43,222 nt of DNA from Actinomycetes bacterium (lineage in GTDB: Bacteria; Actinomycetota; Acidimicrobiia; Acidimicrobiales; Palsa-688). The position numbers were made by a program, and so were the translations under genes. Location: the NCBI GenBank assembly GCA_021846485.1, contig JAJZWW010000001.1, positions 1-43,222 of the forward strand, in the 5' to 3' direction. Positions 11,128 to 18,940 of the stretch are shown one piece after another. The notes below the pieces were generated by a model that had not been told where the DNA came from, searched no databases, and saw nothing but the letters and a program-made list of their open reading frames with translations. The number at the start of each line of letters is the position of its first letter. Within the stretch, counting starts at the first letter, position 1.

Positions 11128-11133
11128 TAGTGT
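11128..11133 (+). promoter_or_regulatory. -10 box of manB
   Basis: TAGTGT lies nine bases before ATG 11143, with no ribosome-binding site between. The spacing is slightly longer than for the other leaderless-type genes. Confidence 0.45.
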
Positions 11134-11142
11134 TGCGCCGCG

Positions 11143-12513
11143 ATGGCCGGCCTCGACGAGATCTTCAAGGCGTACGACATCCGGGGGACCGTCCCCGACC
11201 GCCTCGACGCCGTCGTGGCTCGCGCCGTCGGGGGGGCGTTCGTCCGCTTCGCCGGCGCGGCCTCGATCGTGGTGGGCCGGGACATGCGCCCCTCGGGGGT
11301 CGAGCTGGTCGGGGCCTTCGCCGCCGGAGCGACGCAGGCGGGTGCCGACGTGGTCCTGCTCGGGCTGACCTCCACCGACGAGCTGTACTACGCGTCGGGA
11401 GCGCTGGGCTCGCCAGGAGCGATGTTCACCGCGTCGCACAACCCGGCCGGCTACAACGGGATCAAGCTGTGCCTGTCGGGAGCCCGACCCGTCGGGGCCG
11501 AGTCGGGCCTCGCCGAGGTGCGTGCCGACGTGGAGTCCCAGCTCGGCGGGTGGAACCCCCCGCCGGCGGGGCGAACCGGCTCGGTCACCGGGCGCGACGT
11601 GCTCTCGGACTACGCCGCCAAGGTGCGCTCGTTCGTGGACCGGGAGCGCCTCCGCCCGCTGCGGGTGGTGGCCGACACCGCCAACGGCATGGGCGGGCTG
11701 GTGGTCCCGGCGGTCTTCGACGGGCTCCCCTTCGAGCTCGACATCCTCTTCGGCGAGCTCGACGGCACCTTCCCCCACCACCCGGCCGACCCGATCCAGC
11801 CGGCCAACCTGGTGGACCTCCGCCGTCGGGTCGTCGAGACCGGGGCGGACGTGGGCCTGGCCTTCGACGGTGACGCCGACCGGTGCTTCCTCGTGGACGA
11901 CGGGGGCGAGCCGGTCTCTGGGTCGACGACCACCGCGATGGTGGCGGCCGCCATGCTGGAGAAGCGTCCCGGGTCGACGATCCTCTACAACCTGATCTGC
12001 TCCAAGGCGGTGCCGGAGATCGTCGCCGAGCACGGCGGCACTGCGGTGCGCACCCGGGTGGGCCACTCGTTCATCAAGGCAGTCATGGCCGAGACCGGAG
12101 CGGTCTTCGGGGGTGAGCACTCCGGCCACTACTACTTCGCCGACAACTACCGGGCGGACTCGGGCTGCATCGCGGCCCTCGTGGTCCTGGAGATGCTCTC
12201 GACCGCCGGCCGACCCCTCTCGGAGCTGCGCCGGGACTACGAGCGCTACGCCGCCTCCGGGGAGATCAACACCGAGGTGGCCGACCCGCTGGCGGCCGTC
12301 GAGGCGGTGGCCGCCCACTTCGACCCCGCCACCTGGCCCGGCGCGCTCCAGGACCGCACCGACGGCCTGACCGTCGACCTCGGCAGCTGGTGGTTCAACC
12401 TGCGCCCCTCCAACACCGAGCCGCTGCTCCGGCTCAACGTCGAGGCGGCGACCTCCGAGGAGTGTGCCGACCACGTCGAAGCGATCACCACCCTGCTCCG
12501 GGAGACCTCCTGA
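11143..12513 (+). CDS. manB: Phosphomannomutase/phosphoglucomutase
   Basis: This alpha-D-phosphohexomutase interconverts mannose-6-phosphate and mannose-1-phosphate (and likely the glucose pair), feeding GDP-mannose synthesis. The 456 residues show the whole family plan: N-terminal FKAYDIRG, the phosphoserine loop TASHNPAGYNGIK with Ser98, the magnesium loop DGDADR at 242-247, the sugar-binding GGEHSGHYYF segment, and the C-terminal phosphate-binding RPSNTEPLLRLNVEA. Length is normal. ATG 11143 follows a TAGTGT box. The Trm112-like gene starts two bases after its stop and the isomerase gene overlaps that one, so the three form an operon. Having mutase and isomerase together supports a fructose-6-P to mannose-1-P route. 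Confidence 0.95.
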   Translation: MAGLDEIFKAYDIRGTVPDRLDAVVARAVGGAFVRFAGAASIVVGRDMRPSGVELVGAFAAGATQAGADVVLLGLTSTDELYYASGALGSPGAMFTASHNPAGYNGIKLCLSGARPVGAESGLAEVRADVESQLGGWNPPPAGRTGSVTGRDVLSDYAAKVRSFVDRERLRPLRVVADTANGMGGLVVPAVFDGLPFELDILFGELDGTFPHHPADPIQPANLVDLRRRVVETGADVGLAFDGDADRCFLVDDGGEPVSGSTTTAMVAAAMLEKRPGSTILYNLICSKAVPEIVAEHGGTAVRTRVGHSFIKAVMAETGAVFGGEHSGHYYFADNYRADSGCIAALVVLEMLSTAGRPLSELRRDYERYAASGEINTEVADPLAAVEAVAAHFDPATWPGALQDRTDGLTVDLGSWWFNLRPSNTEPLLRLNVEAATSEECADHVEAITTLLRETS

Positions 12514-12515
12514 CC

Positions 12516-12767
12516 ATGGCCCTCGACCCCCAGCTGCTCGAGATCCTCGCCTGCCCCGAGGACAAGGGCCCGCTGCTCTACTTCGCCGACGAGCAGAGCC
12601 TCTACAACCCCCGCCTGCGCCGCCGCTACGCGGTCCGCGACGACATCCCGGTGATGCTGGTAGAGGAGGCCGAGACCGTCGGGGAGGAGGAGCACGAGCG
12701 GCTGGTCGCCAAGGCGGAGAGCGACGGCGTCCGCCCGACCTTCGACCCCGGAGACGGCGGCCGCTGA
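12516..12767 (+). CDS. Trm112 family protein
   Basis: An 83-residue protein with the Trm112/YcaR zinc-ribbon-like fold: LLEILACPEDKGPLLYF, then LYNPRLRRRYAVRDDIPVMLVEEA. In eukaryotes Trm112 activates methyltransferases; the bacterial version is short and its partner is generally unknown. As in many actinobacterial homologues, the first metal knuckle keeps only one cysteine (CPEDKG instead of CPxCKG), so zinc binding is doubtful. The C-terminal 25 residues are acidic and look disordered. It starts two bases after the manB stop and its TGA overlaps the isomerase ATG (TGATG), so its production is tied to the two sugar-phosphate enzymes. The position is conserved in actinobacteria (from memory), which suggests a link to the pathway. 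Confidence 0.85.
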   Translation: MALDPQLLEILACPEDKGPLLYFADEQSLYNPRLRRRYAVRDDIPVMLVEEAETVGEEEHERLVAKAESDGVRPTFDPGDGGR

Positions 12768-13798
12768 TGGCGGTGCTCGACACCGTGGGCATGTTCGACC
12801 TCGCCGACACCTGGCCCGAGCAGGTAGAGGCCGCTGCCGCGGCAGCCCGCGGGCTCGAGGGCCTGCCGAGGAGCGAGGAGATCGAGCAGGTCGTGGTGCT
12901 CGGGATGGGCGGAAGTGGCATGGCCGGCGACGTGCTGGCCGCGGTGGCCACCCCGCTCGTGCCGGTGCCGGTGGTCGTCGTGAAGTCCTACGAGTGCCCC
13001 GCGTTCGTCGGGGACACCACCTTGGTGTTCGCGGTGTCCGCGTCGGGGGACACCGAGGAGACGATCCAGGCGGCTTCGGACGCCGCGGTGGCCGGCGCGC
13101 ACATGGTGGTCGTCACCGGGGGGGGCGAGCTCGGCCGGCTGGCGAGCAGCTGGGGGGCGCCGACGGTCGGGGTGCCCGGCGGGATCCCCCAACCCCGGGC
13201 CGCGCTCGGGTCGATGGCCATCCCCCCGCTGGTGGTGCTCGACGAGATGGGGCTGTACCGCGGCGGCTCGTACTGGGTGCGCGAAGCGGTCGAGCAGCTG
13301 GAGCGGCGCCGCGAGCAGCTGTCGAGCGAGGGCGACGCCAGCCCGGCAGCGGAGGTCGCCCGCCGGATCGGCACCCGGGTGCCGGTGGTCCACGGGGGAG
13401 GGGCGCTCGGCGCCGCCGCCGCCACGCGCTGGCGCACCCAGGTCAACGAGAACGCCAAGCGGCTGGCCTTCTCCTCGGTCCAGCCGGAGCTGTGCCACAA
13501 CGAGGTCGTCGGCTGGGCGGGAGCCGACGGGACGCTCGGGAGGGCGCTCGCCGCCGTGCTCCTCCGCCACGACGGCGAGCATCCCCAGGTCAGCCGGCGC
13601 TTCGAGCTGGTCGCCGACATCATCGGGCGCACCTTCGAGGTCGTTTGTGTGCGCGCCGAGGGTGACGGCGACCTCGCCCAGCTCCTCGACCTGGTGATCT
13701 TCGGTGACTACGTGTCGCTGTGGCTGGCCGCCCAGGCCGGCGAGGACCCCGGCCCGGTGGCCGTGCTGACGGAGCTGAAGCACCGGCTCGCCGACTGA
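12767..13798 (+). CDS. Bifunctional phosphoglucose/phosphomannose isomerase (SIS family)
   Basis: The protein (343 residues) has two sugar-isomerase (SIS) domains. The first includes VVVLGMGGSGMAGDV (about 46-60) and VFAVSASGDTEETIQA (about 87-102), the phosphate-binding serine/threonine loop of the family. The second contains VPVVHGGGALGAAAATRWRTQ, followed by NENAKRLAF and LCHNEVVGW, where the catalytic Glu and His of the archaeal and actinobacterial PGI/PMI family lie. These enzymes interconvert glucose-6-P, fructose-6-P and mannose-6-P. Some mycobacterial neighbours of manB have lost activity; here the E/H-bearing motifs are visible, so activity is likely. The start ATG overlaps the stop of the Trm112-like gene. 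A GC hairpin directly follows the stop. Confidence 0.85.
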   Translation: MAVLDTVGMFDLADTWPEQVEAAAAAARGLEGLPRSEEIEQVVVLGMGGSGMAGDVLAAVATPLVPVPVVVVKSYECPAFVGDTTLVFAVSASGDTEETIQAASDAAVAGAHMVVVTGGGELGRLASSWGAPTVGVPGGIPQPRAALGSMAIPPLVVLDEMGLYRGGSYWVREAVEQLERRREQLSSEGDASPAAEVARRIGTRVPVVHGGGALGAAAATRWRTQVNENAKRLAFSSVQPELCHNEVVGWAGADGTLGRALAAVLLRHDGEHPQVSRRFELVADIIGRTFEVVCVRAEGDGDLAQLLDLVIFGDYVSLWLAAQAGEDPGPVAVLTELKHRLAD

Positions 13799-13801
13799 CG
13801 C

Positions 13802-13817
13802 CCGGGCTCCGGCCCGG
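13802..13817 (+). terminator. Hairpin terminator after the isomerase gene
   Basis: CCGGGC/GCCCGG with a TCCG tetraloop begins four bases after the stop codon. It abuts the TAGTCT promoter box of the next transcript, so it both ends the manB operon and occupies the -35 side of that promoter. Confidence 0.5.
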
Positions 13818-13818
13818 C

Positions 13819-13824
13819 TAGTCT
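13819..13824 (+). promoter_or_regulatory. -10 box for the candidate intergenic RNA
   Basis: TAGTCT fits the TANNNT box seen before many genes here, but no start codon follows at leaderless distance. The predicted transcript would begin about 13830-13831, exactly where the closing stem of the candidate RNA begins. Confidence 0.45.
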
Positions 13825-13830
13825 GGTTGC

Positions 13831-14086
13831 GAGGGCCAGAGCGGGTCTGTGGTTGCAAGTCGAGGCCAGTCGCAGGCGAAACGACCCACGTAAGGCGACT
13901 CTTGGTCGCCGAGCACGGTGCGGCTTAGGGGTAAGACCTGCCCGCCGAAGGGGCCATCCGGGTCCCCGGCGGAGACGTCCCGACGTGGGATCCACGAGGG
14001 TGCCGGGCGAGAGCCGCCGCCCCCGCCCACCACGGTCGCAGCAGGCGGGTGTGGGGTCGAAGACCAGGTCAGCCGCTCGGGCCCTC
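13831..14086 (+). ncRNA. Candidate structured non-coding RNA of about 256 nt
   Basis: This is the only gap over 300 bases in the window (13799-14120) and no convincing gene fits in it. Its ends pair: 13831-13844 (GAGGGCCAGAGCGG) with 14073-14086 (CCGCTCGGGCCCTC), 14 positions with one mismatch. Inside are clean local hairpins: GGCGAC/GTCGCC at 13894-13910, CTTA-GGGG-TAAG at 13924-13935, CCGCCG/CGGCGG at 13942-13972, CGTGG/CCACG at 13984-13996 and GGTC-GAA-GACC at 14056-14066. A TAGTCT box lies six bases upstream of the 5' end, and a separate promoter for the response regulator starts 23 bases after the 3' end. I compared it by eye with RNase P RNA, tmRNA, SRP RNA and common riboswitches and found no match. 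In such GC-rich DNA hairpins are frequent, so this remains a candidate. A 6S-like regulatory RNA is one possibility. Confidence 0.4.
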
Positions 14087-14108
14087 ACCAACCTGCGGGG
14101 CGCTCGGG

Positions 14109-14114
14109 TAGCTT
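14109..14114 (+). promoter_or_regulatory. -10 box of the response regulator gene
   Basis: TAGCTT lies six bases before GTG 14121 with no ribosome-binding site, the leaderless arrangement. Confidence 0.55.
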
Positions 14115-14120
14115 CGGTGC

Positions 14121-14891
14121 GTGGACGGCCAGCACCGGGGGGGCGCGGACCGCGGCGGTGGAGCGGTCACCCGGGTGCTGGTCGCCGACCACCAGGCCCT
14201 GTTCCGGCGGGGACTGATCGCGGTGCTCGGCGCCGACTGGCGCACCGAGGTGGTGGGGGAGGCCGGCAACGGGGAGGACGCCGTCGCCCTCGCCGTCGCG
14301 CTGGAGCCCGACGTGGTGGTCCTCGACGTGGCCCTCCCCGGCCCCGGGGGCGTCGAGGCGGTCCGGAGGATCCGGGGGCTGACCACCTCCACCCGGGTCC
14401 TGGTGCTCACCGCGAGCGTCGACGAGCAGGACCTCTACGAGGCGGTCAAGGCCGGTGCGACCGGCTACCTGCTCAAGGACCTCCCCGCCGAGGAGGTCGT
14501 GGACGCGGTGCGCGCCGCCGCCGCCGGTCAGTCGCTGATCGCCCCGTCGCTGGCCTCGAAGCTCCTCGGGGAGTTCAACTCCCTCGCGCGGGCGGCGGCC
14601 CGCCGGGAGCCGGGCTCCGCGCCGGTGCTCACCGCGCGCGAGCTCGAGGTGCTCGCCCTCCTCGCCCGGGGCCGTTCCAACCGGGAGGTGGGCGCGGAGC
14701 TGTTCATCTCCGAGAACACCGCGAAGAACCACGTCCGCAACATCTTGGAGAAGCTGCACCTGCACTCGAGGGTCGAGGCGGTGATGCACGCCGTACGTCT
14801 AGGGCTGGTCGACCCCTACGAGACCGGGGGGGGTGGGCACCCCGGTGTTGATCGGGAAGCGCCGGGGGCCACCGGTACGATGGGACCATGA
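14121..14891 (+). CDS. NarL/LuxR-type two-component response regulator (orphan)
   Basis: A 256-residue DNA-binding regulator. The receiver domain runs from about residue 17 to 135: RVLVADHQALFRRGL (the usual acidic pair is A22-D23), phosphoacceptor Asp69 in VVVLDVALPGPGG, the switch Thr in VLVLTAS, and Lys in GYLLKDL. The C-terminal LuxR helix-turn-helix is at about 175-230: LTARELEVLALLARG, then ENTAKNHVRNILEKLHL. No histidine kinase is nearby, so its sensor is unknown. GTG 14121 has a TAGCTT box six bases upstream. Its stop codon overlaps the secA ATG (ATGA), linking it to secretion-gene expression, although secA also seems to have its own promoter inside the end of this gene. The last 25 residues are glycine/proline-rich and not part of the fold. 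Confidence 0.9.
   Translation: MDGQHRGGADRGGGAVTRVLVADHQALFRRGLIAVLGADWRTEVVGEAGNGEDAVALAVALEPDVVVLDVALPGPGGVEAVRRIRGLTTSTRVLVLTASVDEQDLYEAVKAGATGYLLKDLPAEEVVDAVRAAAAGQSLIAPSLASKLLGEFNSLARAAARREPGSAPVLTARELEVLALLARGRSNREVGAELFISENTAKNHVRNILEKLHLHSRVEAVMHAVRLGLVDPYETGGGGHPGVDREAPGATGTMGP
14876..14881 (+). promoter_or_regulatory. -10 box of secA inside the response regulator gene
   Basis: TACGAT lies six bases before ATG 14888. SecA could therefore be made from a leaderless mRNA in addition to read-through from the upstream gene. Confidence 0.55.
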
Positions 14892-17671
14892 GCATCTTCG
14901 CCAAGGTCCTGCGCGCCGGTGAAGGCAAGAAGGTCCGGGCGCTGCAGTCCCTGGTGCCGGACATCAGCGCCCTTGAGCCCGAGATGGAGGCGCTCGGCGA
15001 CGAGGCCCTCGCCCACAAGACCGTCGAGCTCCGGGGGCGCTTGGAGCGCGGCGAGGAGCTCAACGACCTGCTGATCGAGGCGTTCGCGGTCGTCCGGGAG
15101 GCCGCTCGGCGCACGATCGGGCAGCGCCACTTCGACGTGCAGCTCATGGGTGGCGCCGCCCTGCACTTCGGCTGGATCGCGGAGATGAAGACCGGCGAGG
15201 GCAAGACCCTCGTGTCCACCCTCTCGGTGTACCTGAACGCCCTGGCCGGCAACGGGGTGCACGTCGTGACCGTCAACGACTACCTGGCCGCCCGGGACGC
15301 GCAGTGGATGGGCCGGGTGCACGACTTCCTCGGACTCAGAGTGGGCCGGGTCGGCCCGGACCTCCCCGACTTCGACGACAAGAAGGCCGCCTACCTGGCG
15401 GACGTCACCTACGGGACCAACACCGAGCTCGGCTTCGACTACCTGAGGGACAACATGGCCCGCTCGCTCGAGCACATGGTCCAGCGGGGCCACCACTACG
15501 CCATCGTGGACGAGGTGGACTCGATCCTGATCGACGAGGCGCGCACCCCGCTCATCATCTCCGGCCCGAGCGACGACTCCGCCCGTCTCTACTACCAGTT
15601 CGCCGGGGTGGCCCGGGGACTGGTGCGCGACCGCGACTACGAGGTCGACGAGGAGAAGCGCACGGTCGCGCCGACCGAGGAGGGCATCGAGCGCGTCGAA
15701 CGGGCGCTCGGCATCGACAACCTCTACGACCTCACCTCCGCGAACTACGTCCACCAGCTCACCAAGGCGCTGCAGGCCAAGGAGCTGTACAGGCGGGACA
15801 AGGAGTACATCGTCGCCGACGGCGAGGTGAGGATCGTCGACGAGTTCACCGGTCGGGTCCTCGAGGGCCGGCGCTGGTCCGACGGGCTGCACCAGGCGGT
15901 GGAGGCCAAGGAGCGCGTCGAGATCAAGGAGGAGAACCACACCTGGGCGACGGTCACCTTGCAGAACTACTTCCGCATGTACGACAAGCTCGCCGGGATG
16001 ACCGGCACGGCGGAGACGGAGGCGGCCGAGTTCGCCAGCACCTACGGCCTCACGGTGGTCCCGATCCCGACCAACAAGCCGATGATCCGCGAGGACCACC
16101 CGGACCTCATCTACAAGTCGGAGGCGACCAAGTTCGCGGCGGTGGTCGAGGACATCGCCGAGCGCCACGAGAAGGGCCAGCCGGTGCTGGTGGGCACCGC
16201 CTCGGTGGAGAAGTCCGAGGTCCTCTCCGAGCTGCTCACCAGGCGGGGGATCCCCCACAGCGTGCTCAACGCCAAGCAGCACGCCCGGGAGGCGCACGTC
16301 GTCGCCCAGGGCGGACGCCTCGGGGCGGTCACGGTCGCCACCAACATGGCCGGCCGCGGGGTGGACATCCTCCTCGGGGGCAACCCCGAGGGCCTCGCCG
16401 GGGAGGAGGTCGCCGCCAGCGGGCTCGACCCCGCCGGCGAGGATGGCCAGGCCCGCTACCGTGAACTGGTCGAGAAGTTCTCCGAGGAGTGCAAGGCCGA
16501 GGGGGACCGGGTGCGCGAGCTCGGCGGGCTGTACGTGCTCGGCTCGGAGCGCCACGAGAGCCGCCGGATCGACAACCAGCTGCGGGGCCGTTCCGGTCGC
16601 CAGGGGGACCCGGGGGAGAGCCGCTTCTTCCTGTCGGTGGAGGACGAGCTGATGCGGCTCTTCGCCACCGGGGCGATGACCTGGGTGATGAACCGGGCCC
16701 TGCCCGACGACGTGCCGATCGACTCCAAGCTGGTCACCAAGTCGATCGAGCGGGCCCAGAACACCGTCGAGTCCCGCAACGCCGAGATCCGCAAGGACGT
16801 CCTCAAGTACGACGAGGTGATGAACGAGCAGCGCAAGGTGGTCTACGCCCGGCGCATGCAGATCCTGGAGGGCGAGGACCTGCGGGCCAGGACGATCGAC
16901 GTGCTCTCCTCGGCGTTGGACAGCATCGTCACTGCCCACTGCGCCGAGGACTTCAAGGAGGACTGGAACCTCGACGGCCTGCTCGCCGAGGCCCGCCAGT
17001 ACTACCCGACGCGCCTCGGCGTCGAGGACCTCGCCGCGCTGGACAGCTCCGACGCGATCTACGAGCGGCTCGCCGGCGAGGCGATCGCCTGCTACGAGGA
17101 ACGGGAGGCGGCGATGCCCGCGCCGCCCGACGGTGAGCCGGCCGACACCATGCGCGAGCTGGAGCGGGAGGTGATGCTCCAGCTGATCGACCAGAAGTGG
17201 CGGACCCACCTCTCGGAGATGGACTACCTGCGCGAGGGCATCAACCTGCGGGCCATGGGTCAGCAGGACCCGCTGGTCGCCTGGCAGCGCGACGGTTACC
17301 AGATGTTCAGCGAGCTGATGGCGAGCATCGACGACGACTACGTGAAGATCGTCATGCACGCCCAGGTCCAGGTGCTGCCCCAGCCGGTCCAGGACACCGC
17401 CGACCTGGCCCACGCCGTCTACCAGGCCCCCGGGGACCCGGTGCAAGGCGTATCGGGAATCGAGCGGGCCGCCCTGGCGGGGCCGGCTCCCGGCGAGGAG
17501 GTCACCTTCGCCAGCGAGGAGGACGTGATGCGGGCCGCGGCGAGCCCGCAGCGCCCGCAGCCCCCGACCGCCGAGCCGCTGGTGGCCGACGGCGTCTGGG
17601 ACCGGGTGGGGCGCAACGACGCGTGCCCGTGCGGGAGCGGCAAGAAGTTCAAGTTCTGCCACGGCCGCTGA
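14888..17671 (+). CDS. secA: Preprotein translocase ATPase SecA
   Basis: SecA drives post-translational export of unfolded proteins through SecYEG using ATP. The 927-residue protein contains the DEAD motor with Walker A MKTGEGKT (100-107), the DEVD-type Walker B (IVDEVDSILIDEART), the preprotein cross-linking domain, NBD2 with VATNMAGRGVDILLGGNPEG and RGRSGRQGDPGESRF, the helical scaffold/wing region, and a C-terminal zinc-binding tail CPCGSGKKFKFCHGR that contacts SecB or ribosomes. Length is typical of the housekeeping actinobacterial SecA1. The ATG overlaps the stop of the response regulator. prfB follows after 54 bases, a common actinobacterial neighbourhood. The long open frame on the reverse strand is a codon-bias shadow. 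Confidence 0.98.
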   Translation: MSIFAKVLRAGEGKKVRALQSLVPDISALEPEMEALGDEALAHKTVELRGRLERGEELNDLLIEAFAVVREAARRTIGQRHFDVQLMGGAALHFGWIAEMKTGEGKTLVSTLSVYLNALAGNGVHVVTVNDYLAARDAQWMGRVHDFLGLRVGRVGPDLPDFDDKKAAYLADVTYGTNTELGFDYLRDNMARSLEHMVQRGHHYAIVDEVDSILIDEARTPLIISGPSDDSARLYYQFAGVARGLVRDRDYEVDEEKRTVAPTEEGIERVERALGIDNLYDLTSANYVHQLTKALQAKELYRRDKEYIVADGEVRIVDEFTGRVLEGRRWSDGLHQAVEAKERVEIKEENHTWATVTLQNYFRMYDKLAGMTGTAETEAAEFASTYGLTVVPIPTNKPMIREDHPDLIYKSEATKFAAVVEDIAERHEKGQPVLVGTASVEKSEVLSELLTRRGIPHSVLNAKQHAREAHVVAQGGRLGAVTVATNMAGRGVDILLGGNPEGLAGEEVAASGLDPAGEDGQARYRELVEKFSEECKAEGDRVRELGGLYVLGSERHESRRIDNQLRGRSGRQGDPGESRFFLSVEDELMRLFATGAMTWVMNRALPDDVPIDSKLVTKSIERAQNTVESRNAEIRKDVLKYDEVMNEQRKVVYARRMQILEGEDLRARTIDVLSSALDSIVTAHCAEDFKEDWNLDGLLAEARQYYPTRLGVEDLAALDSSDAIYERLAGEAIACYEEREAAMPAPPDGEPADTMRELEREVMLQLIDQKWRTHLSEMDYLREGINLRAMGQQDPLVAWQRDGYQMFSELMASIDDDYVKIVMHAQVQVLPQPVQDTADLAHAVYQAPGDPVQGVSGIERAALAGPAPGEEVTFASEEDVMRAAASPQRPQPPTAEPLVADGVWDRVGRNDACPCGSGKKFKFCHGR

Positions 17672-17725
17672 GGTGGCCCGGCGGCAGGCACCGCGGCACA
17701 GGGCCGCGTCGGGGGAGAGGTCCTG

Positions 17726-18856
17726 ATGGCCGAGCTGCAAGAGGAGCTGGCCCGGGCCCGCAAGCGCCTGGAGGAGGCCTCCGGGTACCTAGACCTGCCC
17801 CGGTTGCGGCGCCGGCGGGCCGAGCTCGAGGTGGAGATGGCCCGCCCGGACCTGTGGGACGACCCCGCCCACGGCCAACAGGTGGGCCGGGAGTACGGCC
17901 AGGTCAACGGCGACGTCGAGGCTCTCGACTCCCTCGCCGCCCGGCTCTCGGACGCCGAGACGCTCCTCGAGCTGGCCGGCGAGACCGACGGCGCCGAGGC
18001 GGCCGGCGTGGAGGGCGAGGCGGCCGGCCTGCTGGTCGAGACCGCGGCGAGCCTCGACCGCCTCGAGCTGCGGTCGCTGTTCACCGGCGAGCACGACGAG
18101 GCCGACGCGGTCTGCGAGATCCACGCCAAGGACGGGGGTACCGACGCCCAGGACTGGGCCGAGATGATGCTGCGCATGTACCAGCGCTGGGCGGACCGGA
18201 GAGGCTTCGAGCTGGAGATGGAGGAGGTGAGCCCCGGTCAGGAGGCGGGGATCCTGTCGGCGACGTTCTTGGTCCGCGGCCGCTACGCCATGGGGCTGCT
18301 CGCCTCGGAGCGGGGGGTGCACCGCCTGGTGCGGATCTCGCCGTTCGACTCCCAGGCCCGTCGCCAGACGAGCTTCGCGACCTTCGGGGCGGTCCCGTTC
18401 CTGGAGGAGTCCGGAGAGGTGGAGATCGACGAGAAGGACCTGCGGATCGACACCTATCGATCACAGGGCGCCGGTGGCCAGCACGTCAACGTGACCGATT
18501 CGGCGGTCCGGATCACCCACCTGCCGACCGGGGTCGTGGTGGCGGTCCAGAACGAGCGCAGCCAGTTCCAGAACAAGGCCAAGGCGATGCAGATCCTCGC
18601 CGCCCGGCTCGCCGAGCGGGCTCGCGAGGAGCGTGCCGCGGAGATGGAGGCGCTGGCCGGGCCGAAGAAGATGGTCGGGTGGGGCTCGCAGATCCGCTCC
18701 TACGTGCTGGCCCCCTACCAGCAGGTCAAGGACCACCGCAGCGACTTCGAGACCGGCAACGTGTCCGCGGTGCTCGATGGTGACCTGGACGGCTTCATGG
18801 AGTCCTACCTCCGTTGGCGACGCTCCGGGGGGGGCGACGCCGTCGGCCTCGGCTGA
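17726..18856 (+). CDS. prfB: Peptide chain release factor 2
   Basis: RF2 recognises UGA and UAA stop codons and triggers peptidyl-tRNA hydrolysis. Within 376 residues are the stop-codon-reading SPF tripeptide at 205-207 (RISPFDSQARRQ) and the catalytic GGQ at 250-252 (SQGAGGQHVNVT). The N-terminal coiled coil and the C-terminal basic domain are complete. In many bacteria, prfB needs a programmed +1 frameshift at an in-frame UGA near codon 26 (…TAT CTT TGA C…). Here the equivalent place reads TAC CTA GAC (17786-17794), giving Y21-L22-D23 in a single frame, so that autoregulation is absent. It lies between secA and ftsE. A small hairpin after it probably separates it from ftsEX. Confidence 0.97.
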   Translation: MAELQEELARARKRLEEASGYLDLPRLRRRRAELEVEMARPDLWDDPAHGQQVGREYGQVNGDVEALDSLAARLSDAETLLELAGETDGAEAAGVEGEAAGLLVETAASLDRLELRSLFTGEHDEADAVCEIHAKDGGTDAQDWAEMMLRMYQRWADRRGFELEMEEVSPGQEAGILSATFLVRGRYAMGLLASERGVHRLVRISPFDSQARRQTSFATFGAVPFLEESGEVEIDEKDLRIDTYRSQGAGGQHVNVTDSAVRITHLPTGVVVAVQNERSQFQNKAKAMQILAARLAERAREERAAEMEALAGPKKMVGWGSQIRSYVLAPYQQVKDHRSDFETGNVSAVLDGDLDGFMESYLRWRRSGGGDAVGLG

Positions 18857-18867
18857 GCCGCGCGGCG

Positions 18868-18882
18868 CGGGGCTTTTCCCCG
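18868..18882 (+). terminator. Hairpin terminator between prfB and ftsE
   Basis: CGGGG-CTTTT-CCCCG forms a 5-bp stem with a five-base loop, 11 bases after the prfB stop and just upstream of the ftsE promoter box. Confidence 0.4.
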
Positions 18883-18896
18883 AGCCCCCGACCAGC

Positions 18897-18902
18897 TACC
18901 CT
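18897..18902 (+). promoter_or_regulatory. -10 box upstream of ftsE
   Basis: TACCCT is followed five bases later by GTG 18908, which opens a ten-codon leader frame ending on the ftsE start. The transcript would be leaderless for that small frame. Confidence 0.45.
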
Positions 18903-18907
18903 ACGGG

Positions 18908-18940
18908 GTGCACGCGGGCGGCGTGCTCCTTCTCCCATGA
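18908..18940 (+). CDS. Possible ten-residue leader ORF coupled to ftsE
   Basis: GTG 18908 opens the frame MHAGGVLLLP and terminates at TGA 18938-18940, which overlaps the ftsE start in ATGA. A TACCCT box sits five bases before the GTG, so the mRNA could begin at this GTG and be read leaderlessly, with ribosomes re-initiating on ftsE. Without it, ftsE would need a 5' leader of about 29 bases that has no obvious Shine-Dalgarno sequence. There is no homology evidence for so short a peptide, and the frame could be chance. Confidence 0.3.
   Translation: MHAGGVLLLP

Noticed and set aside
13870..13929. A possible tmRNA tag frame in the intergenic RNA ending in GAA-stop
   Set aside because: The tag would not end in LAA, and there is no tRNA-like acceptor end or TTCGA-type T-loop nearby.
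13818..14033. A 71-codon minus-strand frame in the gap before the response regulator
   Set aside because: No ribosome-binding site, no recognisable motif, and it covers the self-complementary RNA candidate.
14816..17740. A 974-codon open frame antisense to secA
   Set aside because: secA is unmistakable on the other strand; the reverse frame is stop-free only because of third-position G/C bias and shows no domain.
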